NCBI GenBank assembly: GCA_000727475.1
Contig: KL647289.1
Location: 2,436,798 to 2,500,797 of the forward strand
Length of the DNA stretch: 64,000 nucleotides
DNA from: Sarcocystis neurona
Lineage: Eukaryota > Apicomplexa > Conoidasida > Eucoccidiorida > Sarcocystidae
Direction: 5' to 3'
Below the pieces are notes generated by a model, which searched no databases, was not told the origin of the DNA, and worked only from the letters and a program-made list of their open reading frames with translations. The translations under genes and the position numbers were made by a program. How positions within the stretch are numbered: position 1 is the stretch's first letter; the number at the start of each line of letters is the position of its first letter. Shown here piece after piece: positions 50,184 to 62,209 of this stretch.

Positions 50184-50865
50184 GAAGATCTGTTCACGGC
50201 GGAACTTCATGGCTTTTGCTTCTCTGCTAGCCACCAACGCCAACTGCACAACACTTAGGAGATACCGAGTGGGACGTCCCTGCGTTTTAGCACGTTTCCT
50301 TTATCGATATAGATGTCGAAACGTAACTTCCTCCACCAATAATGTGACGTCCGGCGAGGAGACGGACATTCGCCAGAGTATGCTATAGGGTGAGACCTAG
50401 TTTCGGTTAGAATGTCGTTTCGTCGATAGCTGAATCACAGTTGGTGTGATGTTACCTACAATTTAACTCGGGTGTTCGTACGTCGGGCAGGCGAAACTTC
50501 AACTGCCCCCTTAAGTTTGGCCTTTGTTCACCCAGAGTAAAGTTCACCCCTTCCACGCTTTCTATGTCTGCCACAGCTTTGTTTGTTTCACACAATGAAC
50601 GCCTACTGCCCCGGCAGCGTTCGGCTTTTAATGATGAAAACATCCAGGCACATTCACACACTACACATATCTGCTCAAGGCAACTGTGTTGTCACAGCCA
50701 GCTGGGCAACACCCCTGCGCCACATGTGGCGGCCGCCCGTTTTTGCGGAGTCTCACGACAGTCAACGAGTCCACACCTGCGTTCAGAAATACCACCTACG
50801 CGAATCTAAAAAGTCCCGAGAAACCCATTGATCCACCCTTGTGAAGATACGTACATTCGTGTCCT

Positions 50866-51100
50866 CGTGCACAGGCTCAGGGCTTACGAAGGCAGGATGA
50901 AAGGAAGACCAAGTACGTGCAGCCTCTTGTTTATGTGCCGCGGAAGGCGCGGACTGCTCCGTGCATACCGCAGTGGAAAATCGTGCACAGGCACAGTGCT
51001 TACGAAAGCAGGATAAAAGGAAAACCAAGTTTGTGCGGCATCTTACTTCCATGCCGCGGAAAGCGTGGTTTAACTGCTCCGTGCGTTCCGCAGTGAAAAA
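50866..51100. repeat. about 116-bp tandem duplication
   Basis: Copy 1 (50866-50981) and copy 2 (50982-51100) share long blocks such as CGTGCACAGGC, GCTTACGAA(G/A)GCAGGAT and ATGCCGCGGAA or its variant, and end in CCGCAGTG(G)AAAA. Divergence is roughly 20 percent by eye. The repeat lies in intergenic DNA downstream of the ArfGAP gene. Confidence 0.88.
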
Positions 51101-51814
51101 CATGCACAAAAATTTTCAGTGGAGACATGCTCCTGCACACGAGGTAGCCGTGGCCATACAATGACGTGGACAACCGTCGAAAAATGATTGTTCTCCCTCA
51201 CATCGGCTAACCGGAAGGTTGAATGCTGTGTACGATATTGACCACCGCGCCCTCCCCTGTATTTTCATCCCACAATTCGTCTCCGCTTCCCCGCGTACAA
51301 GCGTCCATTCACATCCTCCCCTTACACGCGTTTTCCCTCCATTTCAGCCATTCCACCAAAACGCCCGTTGGATAATAAAAATGTTTCCCGCTATTGCTTC
51401 TGCAACGCAGCCGCCCGTATTGCAGTTTGTGGCATCTTCGTGTGGCATCGACTGCCATTCGTGAGTATCTAAGAACCACTGTGCTGCGTGTATATTCTGC
51501 ACTCCTTTAATTACTTTCGGTTGTTCTTACTACGTTGATGTACTCACAAACTCCTGCTAAATCATCGTGACCCCACTGCCAACTCTTACTAGTTGTGTAC
51601 ACGAGCGAGTATGCCCTCGTGTATCTGCCCCCCACTACCACCTGCCGGCACCACTGGGCCACACGCCTCAGCACGCCCGTTGTACAAGCAGCGAGACCTC
51701 CACTCACAAGGTGCGTGAGCCTTTGTCTGATTTGCACTGCCACTCCGGACTGCCTTGCACAGATGGTCTATTGTGAGAGTGGAGTTTCGCGTCAGTAAGG
51801 ATATATTCGCGCTT

Positions 51815-54800
51815 TTACTGCGTAAAAACGCTACCGTGCTTGTGGGTACTTGTCGCTCCATACCCAACAGGTTCAGCCTGAGTGGCGTCGGCATCTGGTG
51901 GAGAGTGGTCGCGGGTAGGATCTTCAGCAGAAACACGGCTTTCCGACATGCTTCTTTGCGATACTAGGCCCGTGGTACTGGACGCTGCAGCGGTCGACAC
52001 AGGTAGGCCCCAGACAACACGCGCAACAAATATATCCACCTTCATCGTGACCGAACACAACAAATTCAAGGCAAGCACGCCGAGGTGGCCTTGCATCGGA
52101 AGGTAACCATCCCTACGTGCAAATTGAATTGGTAGCGAGGAAGTGACAAAGAGAGTGTAACACGACATAGGAGGAAACTTTCGACTGCATTATCGCTCGA
52201 GCAGCTGTTCAAAACGCGCGCAAAGCAGGCAGCCAGTGAGGGTCAGACAACTTGACAGCGCGTGTCACAAGGGATGCACGCAGATAACGCACGAGAAAAG
52301 CACACCCACGGGAAAAGATGTACGAGAGTGCAAAATCTGAATCAGGAGCGAACGCCAAGAGGCACGACAAAAACAACTGCTTCTCGATCTTTTTCTATAT
52401 TTCAAGAGGTGGGCAAGTGTTCAAACGTCATTCGCCTTCCTCTCAGGGTAATTTGTGGATACATTAGATATACGCCAGTGCGTGTATGACAGACCGTGCG
52501 CAGGTGGAACGGCGCTTCTAAATACACCGGTTAGAAAGGACAGAATCATTGATACACTCGGACACAGCCAGTGATCAAGTGCGGAGACCAGTGGGAACAT
52601 GCGAGGATCACACGTGCACACGTGTGCACGAATGCACACGGCATGCGTACACACCCAACGAACGCCTCCCCAGAAACATGCAATGTTGAAAAGCGCCACA
52701 TTACAGCCAGCAAACTGGCTACAGCTACCGGGCATCCCTACAGGCACATACATGCATAGAAGAGAGTTTAGCATATATCTGGGTACACGTATACAAACAT
52801 ACAGCCCTACATTCAATGCATCCCTCAGCTTACACCAGCAGGGGCCAGTTTCTTGAAACACTTACAGCTTTGTCGAGGTGGGGACTTCTTCGCTGCGCTG
52901 TCGCCCCCATAAGGAAACCAGTTACCTACGCCGGCAGTCATCACCTGGCAGAAAACAGGCCTCACAGTTAACAGTGTACCGTGCCTCTCCTCAGAATACG
53001 TCAATCACTTCACGAAATGTTCACTTCGTGACGGTAGGAGTCTCACACTACTCCACTTCTTGCATGCGTTCAAAAAGTTGTCTTTTGGAACATGAGTCAA
53101 CTGTGGAACAGCACAGCAGCACTGCATCGAGAGTCAGTGCTAGGGCCTTTATACTTGATGGACGCAAATATACATACGTGCATGCAAAATGAGTTTGCGA
53201 CGACGTGCACGTATGCAAAGGTAGATGCACACATGTCGACGTTGTTGCTGCGTGATACACTGCTCTGGCTTACAAAGAGGGGACGAATGCAATCTTCCCT
53301 GCTTCTAAACTTTCACCCGCAAGCGAGTACGCTAACCCCCTGCCTCTTGGTAGACATGTACAGATGTTCTTGTAGCAAGGGACGAACACAAGGATGAATA
53401 GCTCACGTGAACCTGCATAGACATGCATACAAGTATGCATGTGGAGACGTAGTCATCTGTGCGTGTTTGCCTGAAGGTGCACGTATGTAAACATATACGT
53501 AACTGCGAACAAGCACTTACCGACTGCAGAGTACTCTTGGCTCGATCGAAGAGGCCGCCTTCTGCTGTTTCCGCCTCTGCGCGGGCAGCCACTACGTTGT
53601 AAGCGGAAGCGGTGTACTCCTTCGCTCCCGCTACCCAGTTCTGCAACCCCGCGCCTACTCCGTTTAGCATTCCTCCTTCGTTCGTGCGTCCGCCCGTGGA
53701 AGACCCACTGCTTTCAACGCGCGCTGGAGCCTGGAGTGGTTGTCCTGGGGTGCAGCACACACGCGATAATCCGACACTTATCTGTCCTTTGTAGCGTGGA
53801 CAACACCGGGGATAGCACACAAAGCAGCAGCTGCAACGAATCTGCGGCAACACACACAACATCACGCACTTCACTAGAGCGTCCGAAGACCTGTTTCAGT
53901 CTTTGCATTGGAGTGGCCCGCGGTAAAATTCCTCACGAGGCGCTTTAACAACGTTCTGGGTGCAGCCACTTCTGCTGGTAGCCGTATACGTCTGAGATAC
54001 GCACGCTCTTGGCCGCTCGCTCTGGACAGTCTACACCGGAAGAACGTACCGTCATCCGCCCACAACAGAAAGGTCTTATATTTATCTACACACCTCGAGG
54101 CAGAAAGACTTCTCACTGGTCGCTGTATATACAGTGCACGTGATTCCTGTTAGTTCCCCCCCCAAAAATCGTCTCCGAAAAACGCCCACATGCCGTGACG
54201 CAGGATCTTACCACTTTGAGCTGCTTCATACCGTCACAAAAAAAATATCGTTATTACTTATTCAAAACAGTAGTTGTACGAATTCCCCGCCACCAGTCGC
54301 TACACAAACTGATCGCACGAGATGTGGAACCCGCAACGCAGTATATGGCAAAACAGCGCTCCACCTGTCCTTTGCACCGTCTGAAGAAGATTCTCGCATC
54401 TCCTTATGGAGTGTTGCGTCGTATGCGCAGATATTTCTTTCAGCGCCGAATGTACGGAAAAAAGGAAGTGACCCCTTCTTTGTGAATAAGCTTCTGAAAA
54501 ACCCTTCCTTCTCATACTTCATAAACGCGTTGATTCCTCACTACGCCCCTACGATGCGCAGGCCGACATTCAATGCGCTCGCAGTAATGAAGGAGCCCCA
54601 GCCTTACTACCGCCGCGACGAATGTCTACGGAGAATACGGCGCTAGTTACACGCGTAAGAGCCAGGTGCAAGAATCCGTCTGAGATGCAGAATTTCACAC
54701 ACGACAACGCGGGTATGTACGAAGGCCTGCAGATACAGAACGCGTACATGTCTACGCATACAAACGTATTCACGAAAACGTAAATGCATACACACACATA

Positions 54801-57800
54801 TAGCGCAGTCAATGCAAAGGATAACTTCACTGCATGCCAGCTAACACGAGGTCGCATAGCTGCACGGTACTCGGTATTCTGCGTGCGTGTCCCCCTGCAG
54901 ATGCCTGTGTTTTCTCGATCTTTACCGTCTTCTCCCAATTCTGGTGGGGGGGGACGGCCGGAGGGCGCAACGCTGGTGACTCCGCTTGCGATGTCTCGGC
55001 TTTTCTGCGCGATCCACTCTCCTCCCTGCAGAAGCAGCGATCTGTGACCATCGCCATCATTAGCTAGCAAACAGGAACAACTCTGCCTACTCAGTTCCCG
55101 GAAGCAACGCAGAAAGACGTCTGTAGAATCGGCACCGGCGCGTGGGAAACGGGAAATGGAACTGCCCAAACCAGAACCCTGTGAAGGAATGTCTAAATCA
55201 TTCCCAGCAGGGGGTCCTTGTTCAATGCAGTCACCTCCACACGGTTCGAGTGAACGTAACGGACACGTGCTACCTACAGCGCGTGCACTGTCAGAATTTC
55301 ATCCGCGTACAAACCACATGTGCACGCAGAACTTGTTTGAAGCCGGTTGTCCACATTCTGCTGCATGCGGCTGTGTGTAAATTTGATGTACATGGACCGC
55401 GCATCTACGTCCGGCAACGGTAACGGTGGAGGTTTCGATGATGAAATCTAACCTGGGAAGAAGTGTGCCTATGGACGTACGCACACGTGTGTACGTGCAC
55501 GCACATATGTACACTCTAAATTCAAACACCTTCAGTACAGAGCTGCAGCGAAAGCCTAGCGCACTTGTGTGCACCCACGCGAGAAGGAGACGTGCTCTCC
55601 CACGTAAAGACATGCTTCTATACAGTGTCGTGTGTCGGACGTTTATGCCCGTGAGTATGCGGCCGCCAACATGCGTACCTCTCCGTTTGTACGTATCACG
55701 AACACGCAAAGTGGAGGTACGCAAACAAGGCTTCTCACGTCAGCATTTTTTAAGACTGAGAAAGGAGAAGAAAGGTGGTGCTGGGACTGGCTGGACGGCA
55801 CGCTGCAAAGCTGACTCTACGTGGATAATCTCGTGCTGGTGGAAAACCACGAACACCAGACCGAAGAAAGCAACAGCAGCGCACGACAGGCAACAAAGTG
55901 CACGCCTCACCACCACTGGCGAGCCAGCAGCAACCACAGCTGCAGCAAATCTACATCGGCATGTCGAGTTGGATCTACGGTATCTGCGAAGAATGCTACA
56001 CAGCGGCAACATGTCCATTACAAATATACACGCATACTCTCTTACATTCGCAGTTCACTGAGACTCACACTGGCGAGCGTGTCCTTGGCTTTTTCGAAGA
56101 ATGCAGGACCAACGCTCTCACTCGACTGAGTATCCCCGGCCGCTGTTGACGCTGCACCCTGCGTCTTATCAGAAGCGAAGATTGCTCTGCTAGTGTAACC
56201 CTTTGCCCCGCTGACTAAAGAAGCGAACCCGGTGCCGATGCTGTCGAGAACAGAGGTTCCTCCACCGTCTGTGACGTTGCTGGCGCTGGACCTGAAAAAC
56301 GACATTGCACCGCCTCCTTGCTGCTGGTGTCTGCTGCTGCTACCGGTTCTCTGCAACGACGCCTCGTGTGACAAGACGCCGCTCCCCGTTTGCTGCTGCT
56401 GCGGCTCTGTGCCCCCGCCTCCTGCAGCCGCTGTGGCCGGCTTCCCGCTCCCTGCTGCCACTCCGCTGCCAGCACGCAAGAAGGACGTGCTGCCGAGTCC
56501 AGAAGAAGTCGCTGCGCCTCCGGACCACGAATTTCCTCCGGAAATGCTGCTGCTGCTTCGTCCTGCGTTACCAGCGAAGAAAACCGAGCGTGTGTCATCA
56601 CTCTCTCTCCCCTCCCCTTCTCGTAATGGCGCAGGCGCAGGTGTCCCCTCCGCTTCTGACTTCAGGAGCTGGCGGTAATACGCTGCTGCCTTTGTAGTGT
56701 ACTTCTCCTTTATGGGCAGCTGCGCGATGCCCTACGGACAAAGGTGAGAACGCAAAATACCAAAGAACAGCCAGTGTTAGAAGGACAGGGACAGAGAAAG
56801 GGGCTGGACGAGCGTGAAGGAAAAGGAGCAAAAGCGCTCAACTTTTCTACTTCAAAGAGAACTAGGGGGAGGGAAGGACAGATACAGGATACAGGAAAGA
56901 AAACCCTGCGCTGTTGTCGTACGGAAGAAAAGAGCCCACGAAGGAAAACGACGGGGGAAAAAAAAAAGAATGCAGCGAGAGAGGAAGGAGACAACGACCA
57001 TGACAGCGGAACAACGACGGACACGCCAAGGCGTGCAGACGCATGAATCGGGACGGAAAATGAGTGGAACAGAAAGCGGAGGGAAAAACCGTACCGGGTC
57101 AAAGAAAGAACACGGTACGGAAGGAAGAGAGTGTGTTTGGGTAGTGCGGCAAGGAGGAGCGTACATATAGAAAGGAAATCATAAGACCCTGGCCGCTGTC
57201 GTGAGAAGGACGGACACATGGGAAAGAAGAGGTGTTTGCAAGTAAGCAGGCACGGAGTAGCCAAGATGATGTGAGGGAGACGGTTCTGTTTGAGGCTAGG
57301 GAGACGCGAAGAAAGGGGGCATCTGTGGATGAAAGAGCGAGCAGGGGTGGCGAACTGGGGAGGAGGGCTGGCACGAAGAGAGACAGAGAAATAACATGCA
57401 AGACAAGAAAAGAGTCCTGTCTGCATCCAGACTCGTCATGTAACACATGAACGGAACCGTCTCAACTGTACGCAAACCCCCTTCACCTACACACACGTAC
57501 TTAGATACAACTGTACGCCAGCTGTAGAGAGGGGGAACAGAAAAGAAGCGATATGGTGAAGACAATGTAATACGCCGCCACAAAGGGTGAAACGGGAGCA
57601 GAGGAAAAAAACGAAGAAGGAGTTAGAAACTTCGAAGGAAAGGAGGACTCAAGCAGCTGACGGACCAATTCACGCGCTGGGCCTCGAACGGACGCATGGG
57701 GGTTACGTAAGAGATGTACGGCACAGGAGAAAGGACGAAGCCTCGACTGGAGGACAGCAGGTGCGAAGGAGGAGGAGCGAGCAGCAGGTAGAACGGGAAA

Positions 57801-60660
57801 ACGCAAGACGCGGGAAGACACAAAGAAAACATATCACGTAGCGCCAACAATAGCGGTAGAATTACAGCAAAGCTAAACGGACGCCAAACACAACGACCCA
57901 AACACACGCATTGGAGTGCGTTCTGTATCTATCTATCTATCTATCTATCTATATACATATATCTATCTGTATATATACGTATATGCATCAATCTTTCATG
58001 TATGTGTATGTACACGCACTAACTTTATACATGCGTGTGGGTGTGCACCTGGAAACGACTAATGTACACATAGTGATAGACACTACGGACGCGCGCGGGG
58101 TTGCTGATTTTACTACTCTCTGAAACGATGCCACAGTCCTTCTTATCTTCGATTTCTCCCTAAGCAGCAGCCCCTTCCAAGGTGCCTACGCGCTGCTGTT
58201 TACTGAGAGAGGACCCACTCGCCTGCATGTAGGCTAGTCACAGGCATATATATATATATATGCATATACGTACATGCACGTACGTTGTACACATGAACAT
58301 ACAAAATTTATAAATGTGTGAATAGGCCTGTCACTCCGTCACACGTGTGCACACATATTTAAATTTTTTCACTGCCTTTACTGGTTGGCGATTGCCGTCG
58401 GTCTCCTGCTGCTTGCATGTCTCCTCCCTGCTTTCATCCCAGTCGTACGCGCTCGGTACACACACGTCCGCCCAAACACATCCAGGTTATAAAACATTTG
58501 TTTCCTGTATGCAAAAATATTCATACTGTAAACGTACGTACGTCAAACACCTAGAGAAATATCCGTGCCATACCAATTCCTCAGCACCCTCTTACTTCTA
58601 CGCAGATATATATATATATATACATATATGCGTATTTTCTGTCGCCGGTAGAGATGTATATGTATGTCGCCTGCTTGTCACCGCCATATGTCCATGCACA
58701 CACACACGCACACATACACACGCACAGCTGTTCGACAACAGAGACAGAAACACTCCGAAAAGAGGCAGCAGACGTTTGGGGCGCCGACTCACTTGTTCCT
58801 GGAAGAAGGCTTTGCAGCGACCGTTGCCCCCTACGTTCATCAGTTTCTTCTGTTTGTCGTTCCACGCGTCCATCGTCGTGCTTCTAACGAAACTCACATG
58901 GACGCCGAGGCTCCTGCAGCACCGCAGCGCGTCCATTGCTGCAGTTACTTCTTTACTGTGAACTTACATACATACGTGAACCGTATGCATATATACCAAT
59001 GTAAGTATCTGTATAACGTTTCAGTGGAGGGGTACACATATATGTACATATGTATATACATGAAGTTGCCTCGTAGTATTCACGTCGACGCCAGCTCTCC
59101 CGAAGAATTCTATATACCAATTTGGAAGGGCTCGTCTTCCCGAGTCAGTGCTCTTAATCATAGACTTAGGCTCCTCTTCTCCAGCGACGTTGTCTCTTTG
59201 AACCGAACCACGTGGAAGCAGTCTTTCGGCGGCAGACGCTTTCAAAGGCAGACAAAATGCAGAGAGATGGCGGGTGGGCCACCCTTAGCAGCAGGTGCCC
59301 CGCGTTTCTAAGATATATATATATATATGAATATAAAATGTACATGCATGCCTTCCTGTCTGTATGTTTACATATATACACACATACACACGCCTACAGA
59401 TATGAGCACAGGCAGCAAAGAAAGAAACTTCTGTGAATGCAGCACTGTGTGGCTCGGAGAGATAGAGCGGAAGTGACCCGTGTGCACAAAACAAACAAGG
59501 ACGTACGCTTCCCTGCGCATAATAAGTACACACATACACGCACAAGATTGTAGAGAGGTGTCTACCCAAAAATCCTCCACTCGGACACGGAGGTGGAAGC
59601 AGAAGGGCAGTACCTGTGCGTTCCGGAGCAGCTCAGGCAGATGAAGACGGCGTACGTGACGGAGGCCCACTGCGGATTAGGAGCATCTGCGAGAAGGAAA
59701 TCGAAGAAGAGAGGGGGACAGAAAAGACGACAGCAATTGAAGACAGAGGATCTGTCTACTTCACAAGAAGAGGAAATGCACATATCAGAAAGTCCTCACA
59801 AAGCCAATAAAAAACACACCCCCAGTACCCAACCCCAAGAATGGAAAAGAGAAATTCAGAAACCAGAAACATAGGCAGAATCGGAAGCAGAGGTCATCTC
59901 AGAAAGTCGCCGGACCCTCACCTACCGGCCTCCCACCACACAACCATATGCATTCATCTACATCTCAACATCCGGGCACCCCTATCCATTACGTGTATTT
60001 ACACACACGTTTGTGCGCACGTACGCCCACCGTCGAGACGTTACACCAACATACGAGCGGTACTTTTTTTTCGTAATGTCAGGGTCCGGACCAACCAGCG
60101 TCGGGGAGAGTCTGTTGACCTAGGAAGCTGCTTTTGTTTTTAATTCCTCACCACTGAGATCCTTTTACCTCTTGCAGGTCCCTCACTCACATGTTGTTGT
60201 GGACCATCGGGTTACCAGGCCGCTTGAGAAACAAGCGCAACGTCCCTCACCGCCACTGACACAGGGTGACAGTGCGCCACCTCTTTATATGGGCGTGTGC
60301 ACACAGAGGCCGACACAAAGACGCATAGACCAACTCCTCAAACAAGTCCGTATACACACGCGGAGAACGCGACACGCCTGGGAAGCATATAAACACACAT
60401 ATATATGTGTTTGTACCTGGGCAAATTCGTGGAGACTAGACACACGCACATACATACACGGACCTGGAGATCGATCTCACGCGTACACGAAGTCGTAAGA
60501 CACGGCAACGAATAGGGGGAAAATAATGCCAAAAGGAGAAGTGTGCAGTGGAAATTTTCCTTAAAACGGATGTATTGTTCCTACCGCAATCCATGCAGCG
60601 GAGATTATGCGGGTCTTGGTCTCGGAGTTGCTTGAAGAAAGCGGCTGTGCTGGCGTCCAT
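51815..60660 (-). CDS. ArfGAP1-type ADP-ribosylation factor GTPase-activating protein
   Basis: Stimulates GTP hydrolysis on Arf GTPases at Golgi/COPI membranes, by family. Seven exons (minus): 60660-60585, 59686-59614, 58913-58793, 56731-56069, 53730-53521, 52944-52866 and 51984-51815. All are GT-AG with matching phases; together they encode 463 residues ending SVFTQ. Residues 1-125 are the ArfGAP domain: zinc finger C22-X2-C25-X16-C42-X2-C45, arginine finger R50 in CSGTHRSLG, then VHVSFVRSTTMD and KYTTKAAAYYRQ. Residues 125-250 are Gly/Ser/Gln-rich linker. Two similar Ser/Thr/Gly-rich segments, SIGTGFASLVSGAKGYTSRA (254-273) and GVGAGLQNWVAGAKEYTASA (335-354), each followed by an acidic-aromatic (FFEKAKDTLAS or LFDRAKSTLQS) tail, resemble ALPS lipid-packing sensors. 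The human relative is about 406 residues. Introns are long (0.7-2.3 kb) and hold the microsatellites and purine tract listed below. The start ATG precedes the zinc finger directly, as usual. Confidence 0.95.
56740..57840. repeat. purine-rich (plus) / pyrimidine-rich (minus) intronic tract in the ArfGAP gene
   Basis: About 1.1 kb of strong strand asymmetry: the plus strand is rich in G and A (AGAAAGGGGC, GGAAGAGAG, GGGGAAAAAAAAAAG), so the sense transcript is pyrimidine-rich. It lies directly upstream of the exon-4 acceptor (56731) within the 2-kb intron. The long minus frame 57426-56710 is a by-product of this composition. Confidence 0.7.
57926..57952. repeat. TATC tetranucleotide microsatellite
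   Basis: About six to seven TATC/CTAT units followed by irregular TA-rich sequence to about 57990, in the third ArfGAP intron (58792-56732). Confidence 0.95.
58246..58262. repeat. TA dinucleotide microsatellite
   Basis: About eight TA units followed by TGCATATACGTACATGCACG, in the same ArfGAP intron as the TATC repeat. Confidence 0.95.
58606..58621. repeat. TA dinucleotide microsatellite
   Basis: About eight TA units in the ArfGAP intron, 170 bp downstream (minus sense) of exon 3. A CA-rich stretch follows at about 58695-58730. Confidence 0.95.
59313..59328. repeat. TA dinucleotide microsatellite
   Basis: About eight TA units in the ArfGAP intron between exons 2 and 3, with a nearby run of TGTATGTTTACATATATACACAC-like simple sequence. 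Confidence 0.95.
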
Positions 60661-61472
60661 TTTGCCTTACAAGCGAAGTGTCCCAACAATCTTTAACAGC
60701 TTCGAACACACACACACACAGGTGTACGATGACGGCGGTTTATCTGGGTACGCGTCTACCACCAGTGTTGATCCGAGCTTGCGGTTTTAAAACTCTCCCT
60801 CAAGTTCTCTTCCTCTTTGCGACCAATTTTCCTCTTTCTGTATGCGCAGGAGTGTGTACGCGCACATCAAGGGTGTGACGTGCACGTGCATACACAAACA
60901 CAGTAGCCAGGTACATGAGGAGTTTGCAGTATAGGCAGGAAACAACGACTACCAGCGGGAAGGTAGAATACAATCTTCGCCAGATTTGCGGGCAAGAAAA
61001 AGGGAAGAAGTACTAAGACACAAGGACACAGGGACAATCAGTCCTCCTGAACTCATAAAAAGCTGCACTACGACGCATTAGTAATTCTGGTCAAGTGAAC
61101 GTCTGCCCAGTTTCGAAGGTGTTGGAGCCGTCATTAGAAGGGGATGATACACGCGCAGGCGAGTCTGCAGCACGTAGGCAATATACAACATGTACAGACG
61201 AACGCAGAAAGCTGGCGTAGGCAACTATCCGTAGACGTTTAGGCAGAGATACGTTGTCGGCTCCCGTGCTTAGAATATCTTCTCTGTGAATTATCCGCAC
61301 GGTGTATACACACTGCAGATATGACAGGTACCGCGCATTCAAAATAGGGTGTGTGTGCGTCTAGCTTGTCGCGAAAGTTTCTGTACGCTGGATGTGTACC
61401 GACTCACACAGGTAGTGGGAACTGCGCAATGGCACGCACGCCGCTGTGAGCTGCCCGAAGCAAAAAAAAGCT

Positions 61473-61514
61473 ACAGTTGCTGAAATGAAAGGCACAGTTG
61501 CTGAAATGAAAGGC
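61473..61514. repeat. 21-bp perfect tandem duplication
   Basis: ACAGTTGCTGAAATGAAAGG plus C occurs twice back to back (61473-61493, 61494-61514) with no mismatch, which suggests a recent event. Confidence 0.95.
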
Positions 61515-61590
61515 AGAGCCAGTGTAGAACCATCGGGAGCAGCACCAAAGGGAATGACATAACAAAATATTCGTGCGACTAGGCAAGGAC

Positions 61591-61750
61591 GGTAATCACG
61601 ACGTAGTCGAACTAGCAGTACACACTGGGAGGAATTTGTTTGTCTCGGTAGTACTCTCCTCCATGTAGGGGAGGAAGAAGGGTAGTCACGACTTAGTCAA
61701 GTTACCAGTACACAACGAAAAAAACTTGTTTGTCTTCGTAGCACTCTCCG
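61591..61750. repeat. 90-bp tandem duplication
   Basis: Copy 1 starts GGTAATCACGACGTAGTC at 61591 and copy 2 GGTAGTCACGACTTAGTC at 61681, offset exactly 90 bp. Shared blocks include CAGTACACA, TTGTTTGTCT and GTA(G/C)TACTCTCC or a variant. The second copy is truncated or diverged after about 61750. Confidence 0.88.
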
Positions 61751-61930
61751 TCTCTACCAAGCGGTGCGGGAGTTCGACAGTGGCCTCTATTCCATGGAAA
61801 CAGTAGCCGCCCTTCCTGTTTATGTATCATCCCGTCTACGCGCCTCGAAGAGGCCCACGAGATGAAACAAGATGCACGTGAAACAAAGAGAGAGGAGTGA
61901 AAAGGTGTCTTCGCCAGGTGGGTGTAAAAT

Positions 61931-61973
61931 CACACACACGCACACACACACGCACCCACCTACACACACACAC
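61931..61973. repeat. CA-rich microsatellite
   Basis: Interrupted CA repeat with CG and CC substitutions spanning about 43 bp in intergenic DNA. Confidence 0.93.
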
Positions 61974-62209
61974 GGCGTCCGCACACTAGAGGAGACTTGT
62001 GAACGAATACACGCCGTTTAGACAAGGCTGAAAATTGAAGGACAGTGTACGTTATGTATAAGTGCCCGTTCAGGGTATCAGAAGCACACGAAGATGATAT
62101 TTGAAGAAACTGTGAAATGATTTTGAACAGGCGTCAAGGTGCCACTGCGCTGGGGAAGGCTGCAAAATACACTTGTCATCTGCACACGTAAATTCCTTCT
62201 CACTTGGGG

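Larger units (their letters stand above)
46338..51814. other. mostly non-coding region between the coiled-coil gene start and the ArfGAP 3' end
   Basis: Both flanking genes are on the minus strand, so this 5.5 kb should hold the ArfGAP 3' UTR and the promoter of the coiled-coil gene. A 191-codon frame just upstream of the coiled-coil start (46935-46360) is out of frame with it and may be leader. T/A-rich simple sequence occurs at 47050-47200 and 48060-48130. Exon-like patches at 47634-47814, 48330-48560, 48559-48723 and 49917-50183 are listed separately with low confidence. I see no tRNA, transposon or long conserved frame. Confidence 0.5.
60661..62209. other. intergenic region upstream of the ArfGAP gene
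   Basis: Expected to contain the ArfGAP promoter and leader next to 60660. No frame with credible start and splice sites was found. It holds a CA run at 60711-60720, a 21-bp duplication (61473-61514), a 90-bp duplication (61591-61750) and a CA-rich microsatellite (61931-61973). Confidence 0.6.

Noticed and set aside
53731..53874. Cys-rich 5' extension of ArfGAP exon 5
   Set aside because: In frame and possible with an upstream acceptor, but the composition (many Cys) is unlike the rest of the protein, and the CTCCAG acceptor at 53731 keeps phase 0.
56710..57426. 238-codon minus frame in the ArfGAP intron
   Set aside because: Entirely Ser/Phe/Leu/Pro from the pyrimidine tract, and it lies between well-phased exons 3 and 4.
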